64,000 nt of DNA from Bordetella pertussis 18323 (GTDB taxonomy: Bacteria > Pseudomonadota > Gammaproteobacteria > Burkholderiales > Burkholderiaceae_B): positions 1,302,001 through 1,366,000 of the forward strand of contig NC_018518.1 in assembly GCF_000306945.1 (NCBI RefSeq). The letters run 5' to 3'. Position numbers and translations under genes: made by a program. This document shows positions 8,343 through 20,007 of this stretch, piece after piece; positions within the stretch are counted from its first letter, which is position 1, and every line of letters starts with the position of its first letter. Below the pieces are notes generated by a model that was not told the DNA's origin, made no database searches, and saw only the letters and a program-made list of their open reading frames with translations.

Positions 8343-10103
8343 GTGACAACGAATACAACGATGCAAGACGACAATTCCTTTCCCGACAATGAATCCCCGG
8401 TGGCGCAGCCGCCCGTTGACGAGTCCGCCGCATCAGGCGAGGCCGGCGACGGCGAGGGCGGAGCCCGGGCGCGTGGCCGCAAGCTGCGCACGCCGTTTCG
8501 CCGCCGTCGCGGCGACGCGGCCGCCGCTGGCGAAGCCGGCGCCGACGAGGCGGGCAGCCAGCCCGCCGCCCAGTCCGAGGGCGATGCCCGCGCCAGCGAG
8601 CGCGATGCCGACCAGGCGCTGGCCTACCTGGACAACGCGGCGCGCATCGAGCAGCGCCTGGGCAAGTACCTGAACAGCGAGGCAGTGATGCCCAAGCTGC
8701 ACAAGGTGCTGGCCGATGCCGGAATCGGTTCGCGCCGCGAAATGGAAGAACTGATCGTGGCCGGCCGGGTGTCGGTCAACGGCGAGCCGGCCCACATCGG
8801 CCAGCGCGTCGCTCCCAACGACCAGGTGCGCGTCAACGGCAAGCCGATTGCGCGCCCCAACGCCAAGAAGCCGCCGCGCGTCATCCTCTATCACAAGCCG
8901 GCCGGCGAGATCGTCAGCCATGATGACCCGGGCGGACGCGCCAGCGTGTTTGCCAGGCTGCCCAAGCTGCGCACCGGCAAGTGGCTGTCCGTGGGGCGGC
9001 TGGACCTCAATACCGAGGGGCTGCTGATCTTCACGACCTCCGGCGACATGGCCAACCGCATCATGCATCCGCGCTACGGTACCGAGCGCGAATACGCGGT
9101 GCGCGTCCTGGGCGAGATGGACGACGCGCAGCGCAAGTCGCTCACCGAGGGTATCGAGCTGGAGGACGGCAAGGCGGCTTTCGGTTCTTTCGAATACCTG
9201 GGGGGCGACGGCAGCAATCGCTGGTATCGCGTCACCTTGCAGGAGGGGCGCAACCGCGAGGTGCGCCGCATGTTCGAGGCGGTGGGTGTGACCGTCAGCC
9301 GCCTGATCCGTACGCGTTTCGGCGATATCGTGTTGCCGCGCAACCTGCGCCGCGGCCGCTGGGAAGAGCTCGACGGTTCGCTGGTGACGGCCCTGATGGT
9401 TCAGCTGGGCCTGCTGCGCGACGGGGACGAGTCCGAAGGGCGGCGCAAATCGCGCCAGCCCCAGTCGCATGACAGCGCGCTGCCGCCGGGCTTCGGCACG
9501 CTGGAGCGCAATGGCATGAACGGCGCCCGTATCGGCCGTCGCGGCAAGCTGCAGGGCGGCCGTCCCGGCAGCGCGGCCGCGTGTCCGTCCGACCCGTTCG
9601 GAACGGGCTTGATGATCACCGGCGGTTATGCTAACGGCCACCCGCTGGGCAACGACAGCGCGGCGGGGCGGGGCGGCAAGGGCAAGCCTGCCAAGGGCAA
9701 GGCGGGCGGCGACAAGCCGCAGCGCGGCCAGGGCCGCAAGGCGGCGGGCGCGCAGGCTGGCGGCCAGGGCGGCGGCCAGGGCGCGGCGGCCAAGCCGGCG
9801 GGCGCGCGTGGCGGCAAGAAGGCGGGCGGCCGCGCGGCGGCGCCTGGCGCCAAGGGTGCGGGTGGCCGCGCCGGCGGCAACAAGGCAGCCAGCGCGGGCG
9901 GCAAGGCGGCCGGCGTGGCCAAGCCGGCCTCGCCCACGGGCAATCGCGGTCCGGCCGCACCCAAGCCGCAACGCGCGCGTCGCGGCGGCGGCGGTGCCGG
10001 CGGTGGTGGCGGTGGCCGGGGCGACGACTGGCAGCCCAAGGGCGCCGGCGCCCACGAGTCCCGTCTCGGGTTCATGGGCGGGCGGGGCGGGCGCGGACGT
10101 TGA
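8343..10103 (+). CDS. rluB: 23S rRNA pseudouridine synthase, RluB type, with long basic tail
   Basis: This is a 586-aa protein. Residues 1-110 are a low-complexity acidic or Arg-rich leader, and about 115-170 an S4 RNA-binding domain ([21 protein letters not shown]). From about 178 there is a RsuA/RluB-type catalytic domain with [13 protein letters not shown] (catalytic Asp221) and [23 protein letters not shown]. RluB makes the pseudouridine near U2605 of 23S rRNA. The last roughly 200 residues are Gly/Lys/Ala/Arg-rich repeats ending GGRGGRGR, likely an RNA-binding tail. The GTG start at 8343 is chosen for GGAG eight bases upstream; ATG at 8361 is possible. Confidence 0.88.
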   Translation: MTTNTTMQDDNSFPDNESPVAQPPVDESAASGEAGDGEGGARARGRKLRTPFRRRRGDAAAAGEAGADEAGSQPAAQSEGDARASERDADQALAYLDNAARIEQRLGKYLNSEAVMPKLHKVLADAGIGSRREMEELIVAGRVSVNGEPAHIGQRVAPNDQVRVNGKPIARPNAKKPPRVILYHKPAGEIVSHDDPGGRASVFARLPKLRTGKWLSVGRLDLNTEGLLIFTTSGDMANRIMHPRYGTEREYAVRVLGEMDDAQRKSLTEGIELEDGKAAFGSFEYLGGDGSNRWYRVTLQEGRNREVRRMFEAVGVTVSRLIRTRFGDIVLPRNLRRGRWEELDGSLVTALMVQLGLLRDGDESEGRRKSRQPQSHDSALPPGFGTLERNGMNGARIGRRGKLQGGRPGSAAACPSDPFGTGLMITGGYANGHPLGNDSAAGRGGKGKPAKGKAGGDKPQRGQGRKAAGAQAGGQGGGQGAAAKPAGARGGKKAGGRAAAPGAKGAGGRAGGNKAASAGGKAAGVAKPASPTGNRGPAAPKPQRARRGGGGAGGGGGGRGDDWQPKGAGAHESRLGFMGGRGGRGR

Positions 10104-10530
10104 TGCGCGGCGCCACGAAGATCGGATGTGTCCCGCTTATCCGTAAGCTCCCGACGTATCAGGCAAATTTCCGGTTTATCTGGTAAAATCAACGGTTTTC
10201 ATGGCGCGCAGTGCATTTGCAGGGCAGTGCGCGTGCAGCACGGCGTTGCGCGCAGCGGCTTTTGAATGCACGTTGTGCACGCTTTGGCGCGTGATTGCTG
10301 TGATTGACGCCATTTGGCGCGTGAGTCGCAAGTGCGCCGGGTTTGCCTTTTTGCAGGGCAGGCCAGCCGGGTGGGCGGCGCGCCAGGGGAACCTGGAATG
10401 AGCACGCGGCCACCAGCGGGCCGCGGGCAAGCGCGGCCGATTTTTGCAATATATTTTGGGTCGCAATTTTGGGCTTGGGTTCGGCAAGCGGCGCTGTCAG
10501 CAGCGCCCGGCCGGGGGCCAGGCAATACGG
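10104..10530. other. Leader region upstream of rimP operon
   Basis: This is 427 bp between rluB and the rimP attenuator hairpin. It has a TAAAAT -10-like hexamer at 10184-10189 but no convincing -35, an AT-rich patch at 10441-10460, and no supported ORF. It likely carries the operon promoter and a long 5' leader. Confidence 0.45.
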
Positions 10531-10559
10531 TGGGCTGGGCGTGCAGCCCATTTTTTTTT
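10531..10559 (+). terminator. Terminator-like attenuator in the rimP-nusA-infB leader
   Basis: TGGGCTG (10531-10537) and CAGCCCA (10544-10550) form a perfect stem with a six-base loop, followed by nine T (10551-10559). The rimP ATG is at 10566, so the hairpin sits where the ribosome binding site should be and could act as an intrinsic terminator for the whole operon. NusA-dependent control of this operon is known in E. coli. Confidence 0.75.
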
Positions 10560-10565
10560 GAGTGT

Positions 10566-11072
10566 ATGGCTGATTTATTCGCACTGACCGAAGAAGCGCT
10601 GGCGGGCATGGACATCGAACTGGTCGATGTCGAACGTGCCGCCATGGGGCTGTTGCGCGTCACCATCGACCGGGTCGATGGCGTGCGTATTGAAGATTGC
10701 GAGCAGGTGTCCCGCCAGTTGTCGCGCGTGTATGAAGTCGAGAACATCGACTACAAGCGCCTCGAAGTCGGGTCGCCGGGCGTCGATCGTCCGTTGCGCA
10801 ACGAGGCGGAGTTCCGCCGTTTCGCGGGCGAACGTATCGAGATCAAGCTGCGAGAGGCGCTCGACGGGCGCAAAGTGTTCTCCGGCACGCTGCGCGCGCC
10901 CGAGGCGGATGGCGCGTCCGGCCAGGATGACACCGCCGGTGCGGGCAAGGCCGTGTTCGGTCTCGAATTTGAGGCAAAAAAGAACGATATCCAGGTGCTG
11001 AGCTTCACGCTCGATGACATCGAGCGCGCAAAGCTGGATCCCGTTCTGGATTTCAAGGGCAAAAAGCGATGA
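10566..11072 (+). CDS. rimP: Ribosome maturation factor RimP
   Basis: This 168-aa protein matches RimP. The N-terminal alpha/beta domain contains [22 protein letters not shown] and the hallmark [16 protein letters not shown] (residues 61-76). The C-terminal SH3-like domain has an insert ([14 protein letters not shown]). It assists 30S subunit assembly. ATG at 10566 directly follows the T-run of a terminator-like hairpin, with only a weak GAGTG ribosome site. It overlaps nusA by four bases (ATGA), as in many bacteria. Confidence 0.95.
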   Translation: MADLFALTEEALAGMDIELVDVERAAMGLLRVTIDRVDGVRIEDCEQVSRQLSRVYEVENIDYKRLEVGSPGVDRPLRNEAEFRRFAGERIEIKLREALDGRKVFSGTLRAPEADGASGQDDTAGAGKAVFGLEFEAKKNDIQVLSFTLDDIERAKLDPVLDFKGKKR

Positions 11073-12547
11073 GTCGCGAAATTCTTCTGTTGGTCGATGC
11101 TTTGGCGCGCGAAAAGAACGTCACCCGCGAAGTGGTGTTCGGGGCGCTCGAAAGCGCGCTGGCTTCGGCAATGAAAAAGCGCTTCAAAGACGATGCGGAC
11201 ATCCGTGTCTCCATCGATCGTGAAACCGGCGGCCACGAAGGCTTTCGCCGGTGGCTGGTCGTGCCCGACGAGGCTGGCCTGCAAGAGCCCGACAAGCAGG
11301 AGCTGCTGTCCGAGGCGCGCGAAATGGCGCCCGACATCGAAGTGGGCGAGTACATCGAGGAAGCGCTCGAGCCGGTCGAGTTCGGCCGTATCGGCGCGCA
11401 GGCCGCCAAGCAGGCGATCCTGCAGAAGATCCGCGACGCCGAGCGCGAGCAGGTCCTGAACGACTTCCTCGACCGCGGCGAGACGATTATTTCCGGGTCC
11501 ATCAAGCGGATGGACAAGGGCGACGTGATCATCGAAACCGGCAAGATCGAAGCGCGCCTGCCGCGCTCCGAGATGATCCCGAAGGAAAACCTGCGGGTCG
11601 GCGACCGCGTGCGCGCCTTCGTGCTGCGGGTCGACCACGCCGCGCGCGGACAGCAGGTCATCCTGTCGCGCACCTCGCCCGAGTTCATCCGCCAATTGTT
11701 CGAAAACGAAGTGCCCGAGATCGAACAGGGCCTGCTGGAGATCAAGGCCGCGGCACGCGACCCGGGCGTGCGCGCCAAGATCGCCGTGGTGGCCTACGAC
11801 AAGCGTATCGACCCGATCGGCACCTGCGTGGGCATGCGCGGTTCGCGCGTGACCGCCGTGCGCAACGAGCTGGGCGGCGAGCAGGTCGATATCGTGCTGT
11901 GGTCGGAAGACCCGGCGCAATTCGTGATCGGCGCGCTGGCGCCGGCCAACGTCGAGTCCATCGTGGTGGACGAAGACAAGCACGCGATGGACGTGGTGGT
12001 CGACGAGGAAAACCTGCCCAAGGCCATCGGCGCCAAGGGGCAGAACGTGCGCCTGGCGTCCGAGCTGACCGGCTGGCAGATCAACATCATGACGCCGGAG
12101 GAAAGCCTCAATCGCCAGGAAACCGAGCGTGCCGCGTTGCGCGCGACGTTCATGAGCAAGCTGGACGTCGACGAAGAGGTGGCCGACATCCTGATCGATG
12201 AAGGTTTCACCGGTATCGAAGAGATTGCCTACGTGCCCATGCAGGAACTGCTGGAGATCGAGGCATTCGACGAGGACACCATCAATGAGCTGCGTGCCCG
12301 TGCCCGCAATGCGCTGCTGACCGAGGCGATCGCCCAGGAAGAGCGCCTTGAAACGGCCCAGGACCTGCTCGAACTCGAGGGCATCACGCCGGAGCTGGCC
12401 GCCAAGCTGGCCGAACGGCAGGTGCATACGCGTGACGATCTGGCCGAGCTGTCGACCGACGAGCTGGCCGAGATTGCCGGCCTGCAGGAAGAGGAAGCCA
12501 GCGATCTGATCATGCGTGCCCGCGCCCACTGGTTCGACGAGGAATGA
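11069..12547 (+). CDS. nusA: Transcription termination/antitermination factor NusA
   Basis: NusA, 492 aa. The N-terminal RNA-polymerase-binding domain spans residues 1-125, followed by an S1 domain (about 135-200; [16 protein letters not shown]), KH1 and KH2 domains ([21 protein letters not shown] and [19 protein letters not shown]), and two C-terminal acidic helical repeats (residues 360-492; [16 protein letters not shown] and [15 protein letters not shown]). It modulates pausing, termination and antitermination. The start overlaps the rimP stop. NusA may feed back on the hairpin upstream of rimP. Confidence 0.98.
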   Translation: MSREILLLVDALAREKNVTREVVFGALESALASAMKKRFKDDADIRVSIDRETGGHEGFRRWLVVPDEAGLQEPDKQELLSEAREMAPDIEVGEYIEEALEPVEFGRIGAQAAKQAILQKIRDAEREQVLNDFLDRGETIISGSIKRMDKGDVIIETGKIEARLPRSEMIPKENLRVGDRVRAFVLRVDHAARGQQVILSRTSPEFIRQLFENEVPEIEQGLLEIKAAARDPGVRAKIAVVAYDKRIDPIGTCVGMRGSRVTAVRNELGGEQVDIVLWSEDPAQFVIGALAPANVESIVVDEDKHAMDVVVDEENLPKAIGAKGQNVRLASELTGWQINIMTPEESLNRQETERAALRATFMSKLDVDEEVADILIDEGFTGIEEIAYVPMQELLEIEAFDEDTINELRARARNALLTEAIAQEERLETAQDLLELEGITPELAAKLAERQVHTRDDLAELSTDELAEIAGLQEEEASDLIMRARAHWFDEE

Positions 12548-12623
12548 AACACGGCGCACGGTTGTACGGCGTAATGCCGAGAGTTCATGTTTGTAATTAG
12601 CTGCATATAGGGAAGAGAGCCTA

Positions 12624-15617
12624 ATGTCGAGTAATACTGTCGCCCAGTTCGCTACCGAGCTGAAAATGCCTGCCAACGTGCTGCTCGAGCAGTTGCGTGC
12701 GGCCGGTGTTGACCTCAAATCGGTGGACGACGCCGTCACCGATAGCGACAAGGCGAAGTTGCTCGAATCGCTGCGTCGCGCGCATGGTGCGACCGAGGGC
12801 AAGAAAATCACCCTGACGCGTCGCCAGACCTCCGAGATCCGGCAGGCCGACGCCACCGGCCGCTCGCGCACGATCCAGGTCGAGGTGCGCAAGAAGCGCG
12901 TTTTCGTCAAGCGCGATCCGGCCGAGCTGGCCGCCGAGCAGGCCGCCGCGCGTGCGGAAGAAGCCGCAGCCGAGGCCGTGCCGGCCGAGGCGGCGCCCGC
13001 GCCGGCCGAACCGGTGCGCGCCGAGCCGGCGGTCGAGACGGCTGCCAAGCCGGTCGAGCCGCCCGTCGCCGAGGCGCCCGCCGAGCCCGTTGCGGCGCCG
13101 GCGGCCGAACCGCAACCCGAACAGCCCGCTCAGGCCGAAGCCCAGCCCGAGCCGACTCCCGCTGCCCAGGCCGAGCCTGAGCCGCAACCCGAGCCTCAAC
13201 CGGAAGCCGCTCCTGCCCAGGCAGTCGCCGAGCCGGTCGAACCTGCAAAGAATGTATCTGTCACCGAGACCGAGGCTGAACAGGCCCGGCCGGAACCCGT
13301 TGTGCACGCCCAAACTGAACTGACCTCCCAAACCCCGGCTCCGGTCGCCCAGCCGTCCGCACCCGCTGAATCTCCCAAGAGCGTCAAGGCCGAACCGGCC
13401 GCCGCGCCCAAGACCACGGCCAAGCCGGGTGAGATCCGCCGCGCCGCCGCGCCGGCGGCGCCCGACCGCGCCCGCGAAGAGGCGCGCCGCGCCGCCGAGG
13501 CCGAGGCCGCCGCGCTGCGCGAGATGCTCAGCCGTCCGCGCAAGGTGCTGCGCGCGCCCGAGCCCGAGCCGCAGGCAGGCGCCCTGTCGGGCACGCTGCA
13601 CAAGCCGGCCGGCAAGCCGGCCACCACGGCCGCGCCCAAGAAGGACGCCAAGCCGGGCGCGCCGGGTGCCAAGAAGACCATCAAGACTGCCGAGGTGTCC
13701 TCCACCTGGAGCGACGACAGCGCCCGCAAGAAGCCGGCCGACAACAAGCCCGCGGTCGCCACGCGTGACGGCTGGCGCGCCGGCGGCAAGGGCGGCAGGG
13801 GCGGACGCAACAGCCGCAACCAGCACCAGGACCGTCGTCACGAGCAGGTGCAGCAGGAATTCATCGCGCGCGAGATCCACGTTCCCGAAACCATCAGCGT
13901 GGCCGACCTGGCCCACAAGATGTCGGTGAAGGCGGCCGAGGTCATCAAGCAATTGATGAAGCTGGGCCAGATGGTCACGATCAACCAGGTGCTGGACCAG
14001 GAAACCGCGATGATCGTGGTGCAGGAGTTCGGCCACACGGCGATCGCCGCCAAGCTGGACGATCCCGAGGCCTTCCTGGACGAAACCGCAGCGGTCACCG
14101 AGGCCGAAGCCGAGCCGCGCGCGCCGGTCGTGACCGTCATGGGCCACGTCGACCACGGCAAGACCTCGCTGCTGGATTACATCCGCCGCGCCAAGGTCGC
14201 CTCGGGCGAAGCCGGGGGCATTACCCAGCACATCGGCGCGTATCACGTCGAGACCGGCCGTGGCGTGGTGACCTTCCTGGACACCCCGGGCCACGAGGCC
14301 TTCACGGCGATGCGTGCGCGCGGCGCCAAGGCCACCGACATCGTCATCCTGGTGGTGGCGGCCGATGACGGCGTGATGCCGCAGACGCGCGAAGCCATTC
14401 ACCATGCCAAGGCCGGCGGCGTGCCGCTGGTGGTGGCCGTCAACAAGATCGACAAGCCCGAGGCCAACCCCGAGCGCGTCAAGCAGGAACTGGTGGCCGA
14501 GGAAGTCGTGCCGGAAGAATACGGCGGCGACGTGCCGTTCGTGCCGGTGTCGGCCAAGACGGGCGCGGGCATCGACGATTTGCTCGAGAACGTGCTGTTG
14601 CAGGCCGAGATCCTGGAACTGAAGGCGCCGATCGAAGCGCCGGCCAAGGGCCTGGTCATCGAGGCGCGCCTGGACAAGGGTCGCGGCCCGGTTGCCACCA
14701 TCCTGGTGCAAAGCGGCACGCTCAAGCGCGGCGATGTCGTGCTGGCCGGCGCCAGCTTCGGCCGCGTGCGCGCCATGCTGGACGAGAACGGCAAGCAGAT
14801 CCAGACCGCCGGTCCGTCGATCCCGGTCGAGATCCAGGGCCTGACCGAAGTGCCGGCCGCCGGCGACGAACTGATGGTGCTGTCCGACGAGCGCAAGGCG
14901 CGCGAGATCGCGCTGTTCCGCCAGGGCAAGTTCCGCGACGTCAAGCTGGCGCGCCAGCAGGCCGCCAATCTGGAGTCCATGTTCGACAACCTGGGCGAGG
15001 GCACGCAGACCCTGGCGCTGATCGTCAAGACCGACGTGCAGGGTTCGCAGGAGGCGCTGGTGTCTTCGCTGACCAAGTTGTCGACCGACGAAGTGCGCGT
15101 GCAGGTGGTGCATGCCGCCGTGGGCGGCATCTCGGAAAGCGACGTCAACCTGGCCATCGCCTCCAATGCGGTGGTGATCGGGTTCAACGTGCGCGCCGAG
15201 CAAAGCGCCAAGAAGCTGGCCGAGACCAACGGTATCGACCTGCGCTACTACAACATCATCTACGACGCGGTCGACGAAGTGAAGGCCGCCATGTCGGGGA
15301 TGCTGGCTCCCGAGAAGCGCGAAGAGGTCATCGGCCTGGTCGAAGTGCGCGAGGTCTACACGATCTCCCGTATCGGCACGGTGGCGGGCTGCATGGTACT
15401 CGACGGCGTGGTGCGCCGCGATTCGCAGGTTCGACTGCTGCGCAACAACGTGGTTCAATGGACGGGCCATCTCGATTCGCTGCGCCGTTTCAAGGACGAC
15501 GTCAAGGAAGTCAAATCCGGCTTCGATTGCGGCCTGACCCTGCGCGGCAACAACGACCTGCAGCTGGGCGACCAGCTGGAAGTCTTTGAAATCAAGGAGA
15601 TCGCGCGCACGCTGTAA
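12624..15617 (+). CDS. infB: Translation initiation factor IF-2
   Basis: IF-2, 997 aa. The N-terminal IF2-N module (residues 1-55) is followed by a very long Ala/Pro/Glu-rich linker up to about residue 400. The G domain has G1 GHVDHGKT at 507-514, G3 DTPGHE from 553 and G4 NKID from 607. Domains II-IV carry the fMet-tRNA binding C-terminus. It delivers initiator tRNA to the 30S subunit. The ribosome site GGAAGAGAG lies upstream of ATG 12624. The linker is long even for beta-proteobacteria but free of frameshifts. Confidence 0.98.
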   Translation: MSSNTVAQFATELKMPANVLLEQLRAAGVDLKSVDDAVTDSDKAKLLESLRRAHGATEGKKITLTRRQTSEIRQADATGRSRTIQVEVRKKRVFVKRDPAELAAEQAAARAEEAAAEAVPAEAAPAPAEPVRAEPAVETAAKPVEPPVAEAPAEPVAAPAAEPQPEQPAQAEAQPEPTPAAQAEPEPQPEPQPEAAPAQAVAEPVEPAKNVSVTETEAEQARPEPVVHAQTELTSQTPAPVAQPSAPAESPKSVKAEPAAAPKTTAKPGEIRRAAAPAAPDRAREEARRAAEAEAAALREMLSRPRKVLRAPEPEPQAGALSGTLHKPAGKPATTAAPKKDAKPGAPGAKKTIKTAEVSSTWSDDSARKKPADNKPAVATRDGWRAGGKGGRGGRNSRNQHQDRRHEQVQQEFIAREIHVPETISVADLAHKMSVKAAEVIKQLMKLGQMVTINQVLDQETAMIVVQEFGHTAIAAKLDDPEAFLDETAAVTEAEAEPRAPVVTVMGHVDHGKTSLLDYIRRAKVASGEAGGITQHIGAYHVETGRGVVTFLDTPGHEAFTAMRARGAKATDIVILVVAADDGVMPQTREAIHHAKAGGVPLVVAVNKIDKPEANPERVKQELVAEEVVPEEYGGDVPFVPVSAKTGAGIDDLLENVLLQAEILELKAPIEAPAKGLVIEARLDKGRGPVATILVQSGTLKRGDVVLAGASFGRVRAMLDENGKQIQTAGPSIPVEIQGLTEVPAAGDELMVLSDERKAREIALFRQGKFRDVKLARQQAANLESMFDNLGEGTQTLALIVKTDVQGSQEALVSSLTKLSTDEVRVQVVHAAVGGISESDVNLAIASNAVVIGFNVRAEQSAKKLAETNGIDLRYYNIIYDAVDEVKAAMSGMLAPEKREEVIGLVEVREVYTISRIGTVAGCMVLDGVVRRDSQVRLLRNNVVQWTGHLDSLRRFKDDVKEVKSGFDCGLTLRGNNDLQLGDQLEVFEIKEIARTL

Positions 15618-15644
15618 GGTGCGAGGCGATACAGCAATCTTTAC

Positions 15645-16046
15645 ATGAGCCGTCACAAGTCCAAATCCATCCCCGGCCGCAATCTGCGGCTGGCCGACCA
15701 GATCCAGAAGGATCTGGCCGGGATCATCCAGCGCGAGATCGATATGACCCGCGCCGGACTGATCACGCTTTCGGGTGTGGAGCTGTCGGCCGACTACGCG
15801 CATGCCAAGGTGTATTTCACGGTGTTGGGCGCCGAGCCCGACACCGCTGCCGCCTTGCTGAACGAAAAGGCCGGCTGGCTGCATTCGCAGCTGTACAAGC
15901 TGCTGCACATCCATACTGTTCCCACCCTGCGGTTCGTGCATGATCCGCAAATCACCCGCGGCATCGAGATGTCGGTGCTGATCGATCGTGCCAACCGGCC
16001 CGGTCCGCACTCGGGTGTTCCCGACGAGCCCGAAGACCAGTCCTGA
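15645..16046 (+). CDS. rbfA: Ribosome-binding factor A
   Basis: RbfA, 133 aa, has a KH-like fold: [22 protein letters not shown] at the start, [23 protein letters not shown] in the centre and [20 protein letters not shown] at the end. It binds 30S precursors and helps 16S rRNA 5'-end maturation. It lies 27 bp after infB in the expected nusA-infB-rbfA-truB order. The C-terminal acidic tail (PDEPEDQS) is common. Confidence 0.96.
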   Translation: MSRHKSKSIPGRNLRLADQIQKDLAGIIQREIDMTRAGLITLSGVELSADYAHAKVYFTVLGAEPDTAAALLNEKAGWLHSQLYKLLHIHTVPTLRFVHDPQITRGIEMSVLIDRANRPGPHSGVPDEPEDQS

Positions 16047-16090
16047 CCGGGCTGTCGTCGCTGCTTTTTCTCCTTTTTCCGGATTCGACG

Positions 16091-16825
16091 ATGGCTAAAC
16101 GACGCGGGCTCGCGCTCGACGGTGTGCTGTTGCTGGACAAACCCGTGGGTTTGTCCAGCAACCACGCCTTGCAGCGAGCCAAGCGCACCGTGGACGCGGC
16201 CAAGGCCGGTCATACGGGAACGCTGGACCCTTTCGCCACTGGCCTGCTGGTTTGCTGCATGGGCCGGGCTACCAAGATCTCGGGCCGCATGCTCGAGGCC
16301 GACAAGACCTACCAGGCCACGCTGCAGTTTGGCGAGGAGACCGACTCGGGCGACCTGACCGGCCACATCGTGGCCCGGGCCCCGGACGGATTTGCCGGTG
16401 TCGAAGAGGCGGCGCTGCGCGATGTGCTGTCACGTTTCGTGGGCACGATCGAGCAGATCCCGCCCATGTATTCGGCGCTCAAGCGCGACGGCAAGCCGCT
16501 TTACGAGTACGCCCGGGCGGGCATCGAGCTGGACCGTCCGCCCAGGCAGGTGACCATCCGCCACATCGAGCTGCTGTCGTTCTCCGGAATGCAGGCGCAG
16601 ATCGATGTGGCCTGCAGCAAGGGCACCTATATACGCACGCTGGCCCAGGACATCGGCCGCGCGCTGGGCTGCCATGCCCACCTGGCGGCGCTGCGGCGCA
16701 CGCACGTCGGGCCGTTTTCGCTGGACCGCGCCGTAACCCTGGAAGCCCTGCAGGCGATGCCCGACGCCAAGCAGGCCTTGCTTGCCATGAATGAATTGCC
16801 GGCGGGCCTGCTGCCCGCCACCTGA
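16091..16825 (+). CDS. truB: tRNA pseudouridine-55 synthase
   Basis: TruB, 244 aa. [20 protein letters not shown] begins the fold, and the catalytic motif [16 protein letters not shown] (catalytic Asp in TLDP) is intact at about residues 37-52. [23 protein letters not shown] forms the conserved RNA-binding part. It converts U55 to pseudouridine in the T-loop of tRNAs. It is shorter than E. coli TruB (314 aa) because the C-terminal PUA domain is missing, as in some related bacteria. Confidence 0.95.
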   Translation: MAKRRGLALDGVLLLDKPVGLSSNHALQRAKRTVDAAKAGHTGTLDPFATGLLVCCMGRATKISGRMLEADKTYQATLQFGEETDSGDLTGHIVARAPDGFAGVEEAALRDVLSRFVGTIEQIPPMYSALKRDGKPLYEYARAGIELDRPPRQVTIRHIELLSFSGMQAQIDVACSKGTYIRTLAQDIGRALGCHAHLAALRRTHVGPFSLDRAVTLEALQAMPDAKQALLAMNELPAGLLPAT

Positions 16826-16841
16826 ACTTAAAGGACCTGCT

Positions 16842-18662
<1,821 letters not shown>

Positions 18663-18700
18663 CGCACGTGCCGGCCGCCTCCAGGCGGCGGTGCCAGCGC

Positions 18701-18734
18701 AAGGGTTGTGGCCGTGGCGGCCACAACCCTTTTT
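18701..18734 (+). terminator. Rho-independent terminator after typA
   Basis: The perfect 13-bp stem AAGGGTTGTGGCC / GGCCACAACCCTT has a five-base loop and trailing T. It touches the stop codon of the convergent toxin-like gene at 18733, so it can serve both directions, better for typA. Confidence 0.9.
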
Positions 18735-19458
18735 ACATGCAGCCGCCGCGATTGCAGGTGGCCAGCCCGGTGATCGAGTAGGCCGGCACGTCCGGCACGG
18801 CGGCAAAGTCGGGGCGCCGGTCGTGGTCGACATAGACGCGCAGCGGCAGGCCCTGCCGCCTCAGCGTTTCCAGGGCGCGCCGCAGCGTGGCGTAGGATTC
18901 GCGGTGCAAGCGGCCGGCCTGCGGGCTGATGCAGGCCTGCACGACGGGATTGCCGTCACGCGTGAATACCGCGCACAGGTCGCCGAAGGGCAGGTCGTCG
19001 AGCCGGGCCACGCGCACATTGGAGTAGTGGCCCAAGCCCGTGGCGGGAGGAAGGGTGCGGCGCCACTGCCAGGCGCCCCACCCGGGTACGTGGCCCCAGG
19101 CGTGAACGCCCCGGCCGATCGCGCCGTCCGAGCCCGACGCGAGGCAGAAGTGGTCGCGCAGGCCGCGGATGTCCGCGAGCCTGGCGCGCTTGAGCTCGCC
19201 GCCATACTTGCCGCCCAGGTATTGGCCGTCGGCCAGGCCGTGGATAGGCCAGGGCTCGTTGCCCGAGAGTTCGCGCATGCGCGCCCGCAACGAGGGGCGA
19301 TGCGCCTGGTCGTACGTCAGCGGGGCGTAGCCGGAAGGGCAATTGCCATAGCCGCGCACCAGGATCAGCTCGGAGGCGGCCCAGGCGCGCGCGCCCGGCA
19401 ACAGCAGGCACAGCAGCGACGCGGCCAGCCAGCCGGCACGCGGGGAGATCCGCTTCAT
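18733..19458 (-). CDS. Secreted pertussis-toxin S2/S3-like B subunit homologue
   Basis: This is a 241-aa precursor with a signal peptide (residues 1 to about 27, cleavage near ARAWA). By eye the mature part aligns along its length with pertussis toxin S2/S3: ADGQYLGGKYGGELK against the YDGTYLGGEYGG region, GHYSNVRVARL, DLCAVFTRDGNPVVQACISP, and the end YSITGLATCN. All six mature cysteines (40, 105, 162, 176, 235, 240) match the three S2 disulfide pairs. An insert rich in Gly/Trp (residues 108-140) is not in S2. It is coupled by ATGA overlap to the upstream S4/S5-like gene. There is no S1 gene nearby. The host receptor and expression are unknown. Confidence 0.82.
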   Translation of the reverse strand: MKRISPRAGWLAASLLCLLLPGARAWAASELILVRGYGNCPSGYAPLTYDQAHRPSLRARMRELSGNEPWPIHGLADGQYLGGKYGGELKRARLADIRGLRDHFCLASGSDGAIGRGVHAWGHVPGWGAWQWRRTLPPATGLGHYSNVRVARLDDLPFGDLCAVFTRDGNPVVQACISPQAGRLHRESYATLRRALETLRRQGLPLRVYVDHDRRPDFAAVPDVPAYSITGLATCNRGGCM

Positions 19459-19859
19459 GGGAGCAGCCCTCCCGCGCCGCAAGGCGCAATGGAGAGGATT
19501 TCTGCGCGCGAGAACAGGCGGTAGATCTGCGGATCGGTCCAAACGTCAGATTCGACCCGCAGCGATGTGGGCCTGTTTGCCGCATGGCAGGTGATGATGC
19601 GCGCGACGTGTTCGTCGAAGTGGCGGCGCGCCTTGCCGTAGCGTTGCACGGCGCAGGCAATGCGCAGCGCTTGCGGCGAGGCCTGTCCTTCGGGATGGAA
19701 GCGCGCACACACGAAGGGCGTGGAGCCGGTGTGCAGCTGGCCGATGTGGTAGGCCTCGATGACGGCGGAAGGGTAGTCGTGCACCGCGCCGGCGTGCGCC
19801 AGCGGCCAGGCGGCCAGCAGCGCGGCCAGCGCGGGTACGGTGAATTTAAATGGGGGCAT
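19455..19859 (-). CDS. Secreted pertussis-toxin S4/S5-like B subunit homologue (putative)
   Basis: This is a 134-aa precursor with a signal peptide ending near AHA (residue 23), giving a mature chain of about 111 aa, close to S4 (110) and S5 (99). Size, four cysteines (51, 69, 91, 127) and the pattern PFVCARF ... IACA ... HFDEHVARIITC ... TSLRVESD ... ILSIAPC resemble the small OB-fold B subunits, especially S5 (WFDTML..., LTVED, LQIC). Identity is low, so the call rests partly on the S2-like partner. It is first in a two-gene unit; its stop overlaps the next start. The ATG at 19859 lacks an obvious ribosome site. Confidence 0.65.
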   Translation of the reverse strand: MPPFKFTVPALAALLAAWPLAHAGAVHDYPSAVIEAYHIGQLHTGSTPFVCARFHPEGQASPQALRIACAVQRYGKARRHFDEHVARIITCHAANRPTSLRVESDVWTDPQIYRLFSRAEILSIAPCGAGGLLP

Positions 19860-19985
19860 AACGAGTGAAGCGCTGGACTGCGAATTGCGTGGCAGTCTAG
19901 GGCCTGGCCGGCGCCGTGGGCGCTCGCGCGTCGTGTGTTATGCCAAAGTAGATGCTTCCTTTGCGTCTGGTTATTCTTTCTGGGT

Positions 19986-20002
19986 AATAACGAGGCGTTA
20001 TT
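19986..20002. promoter_or_regulatory. Perfect palindrome upstream of the toxin-like pair
   Basis: AATAACGAGGCGTTATT is a perfect 7-3-7 inverted repeat. It lies 6 bp past the LOG-family gene stop and about 127 bp upstream of the S4/S5-like start, in an AT-richer patch. No T-run follows on the minus strand, so an operator fits better than a terminator. Confidence 0.4.
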
Positions 20003-20007
20003 CCTGG

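Noticed and set aside
12621..16010. 1,129-aa open frame on the minus strand opposite infB and rbfA
   Set aside because: It is the mirror of a repetitive GC-rich gene; it has no domain, and infB/rbfA on the other strand are certain.
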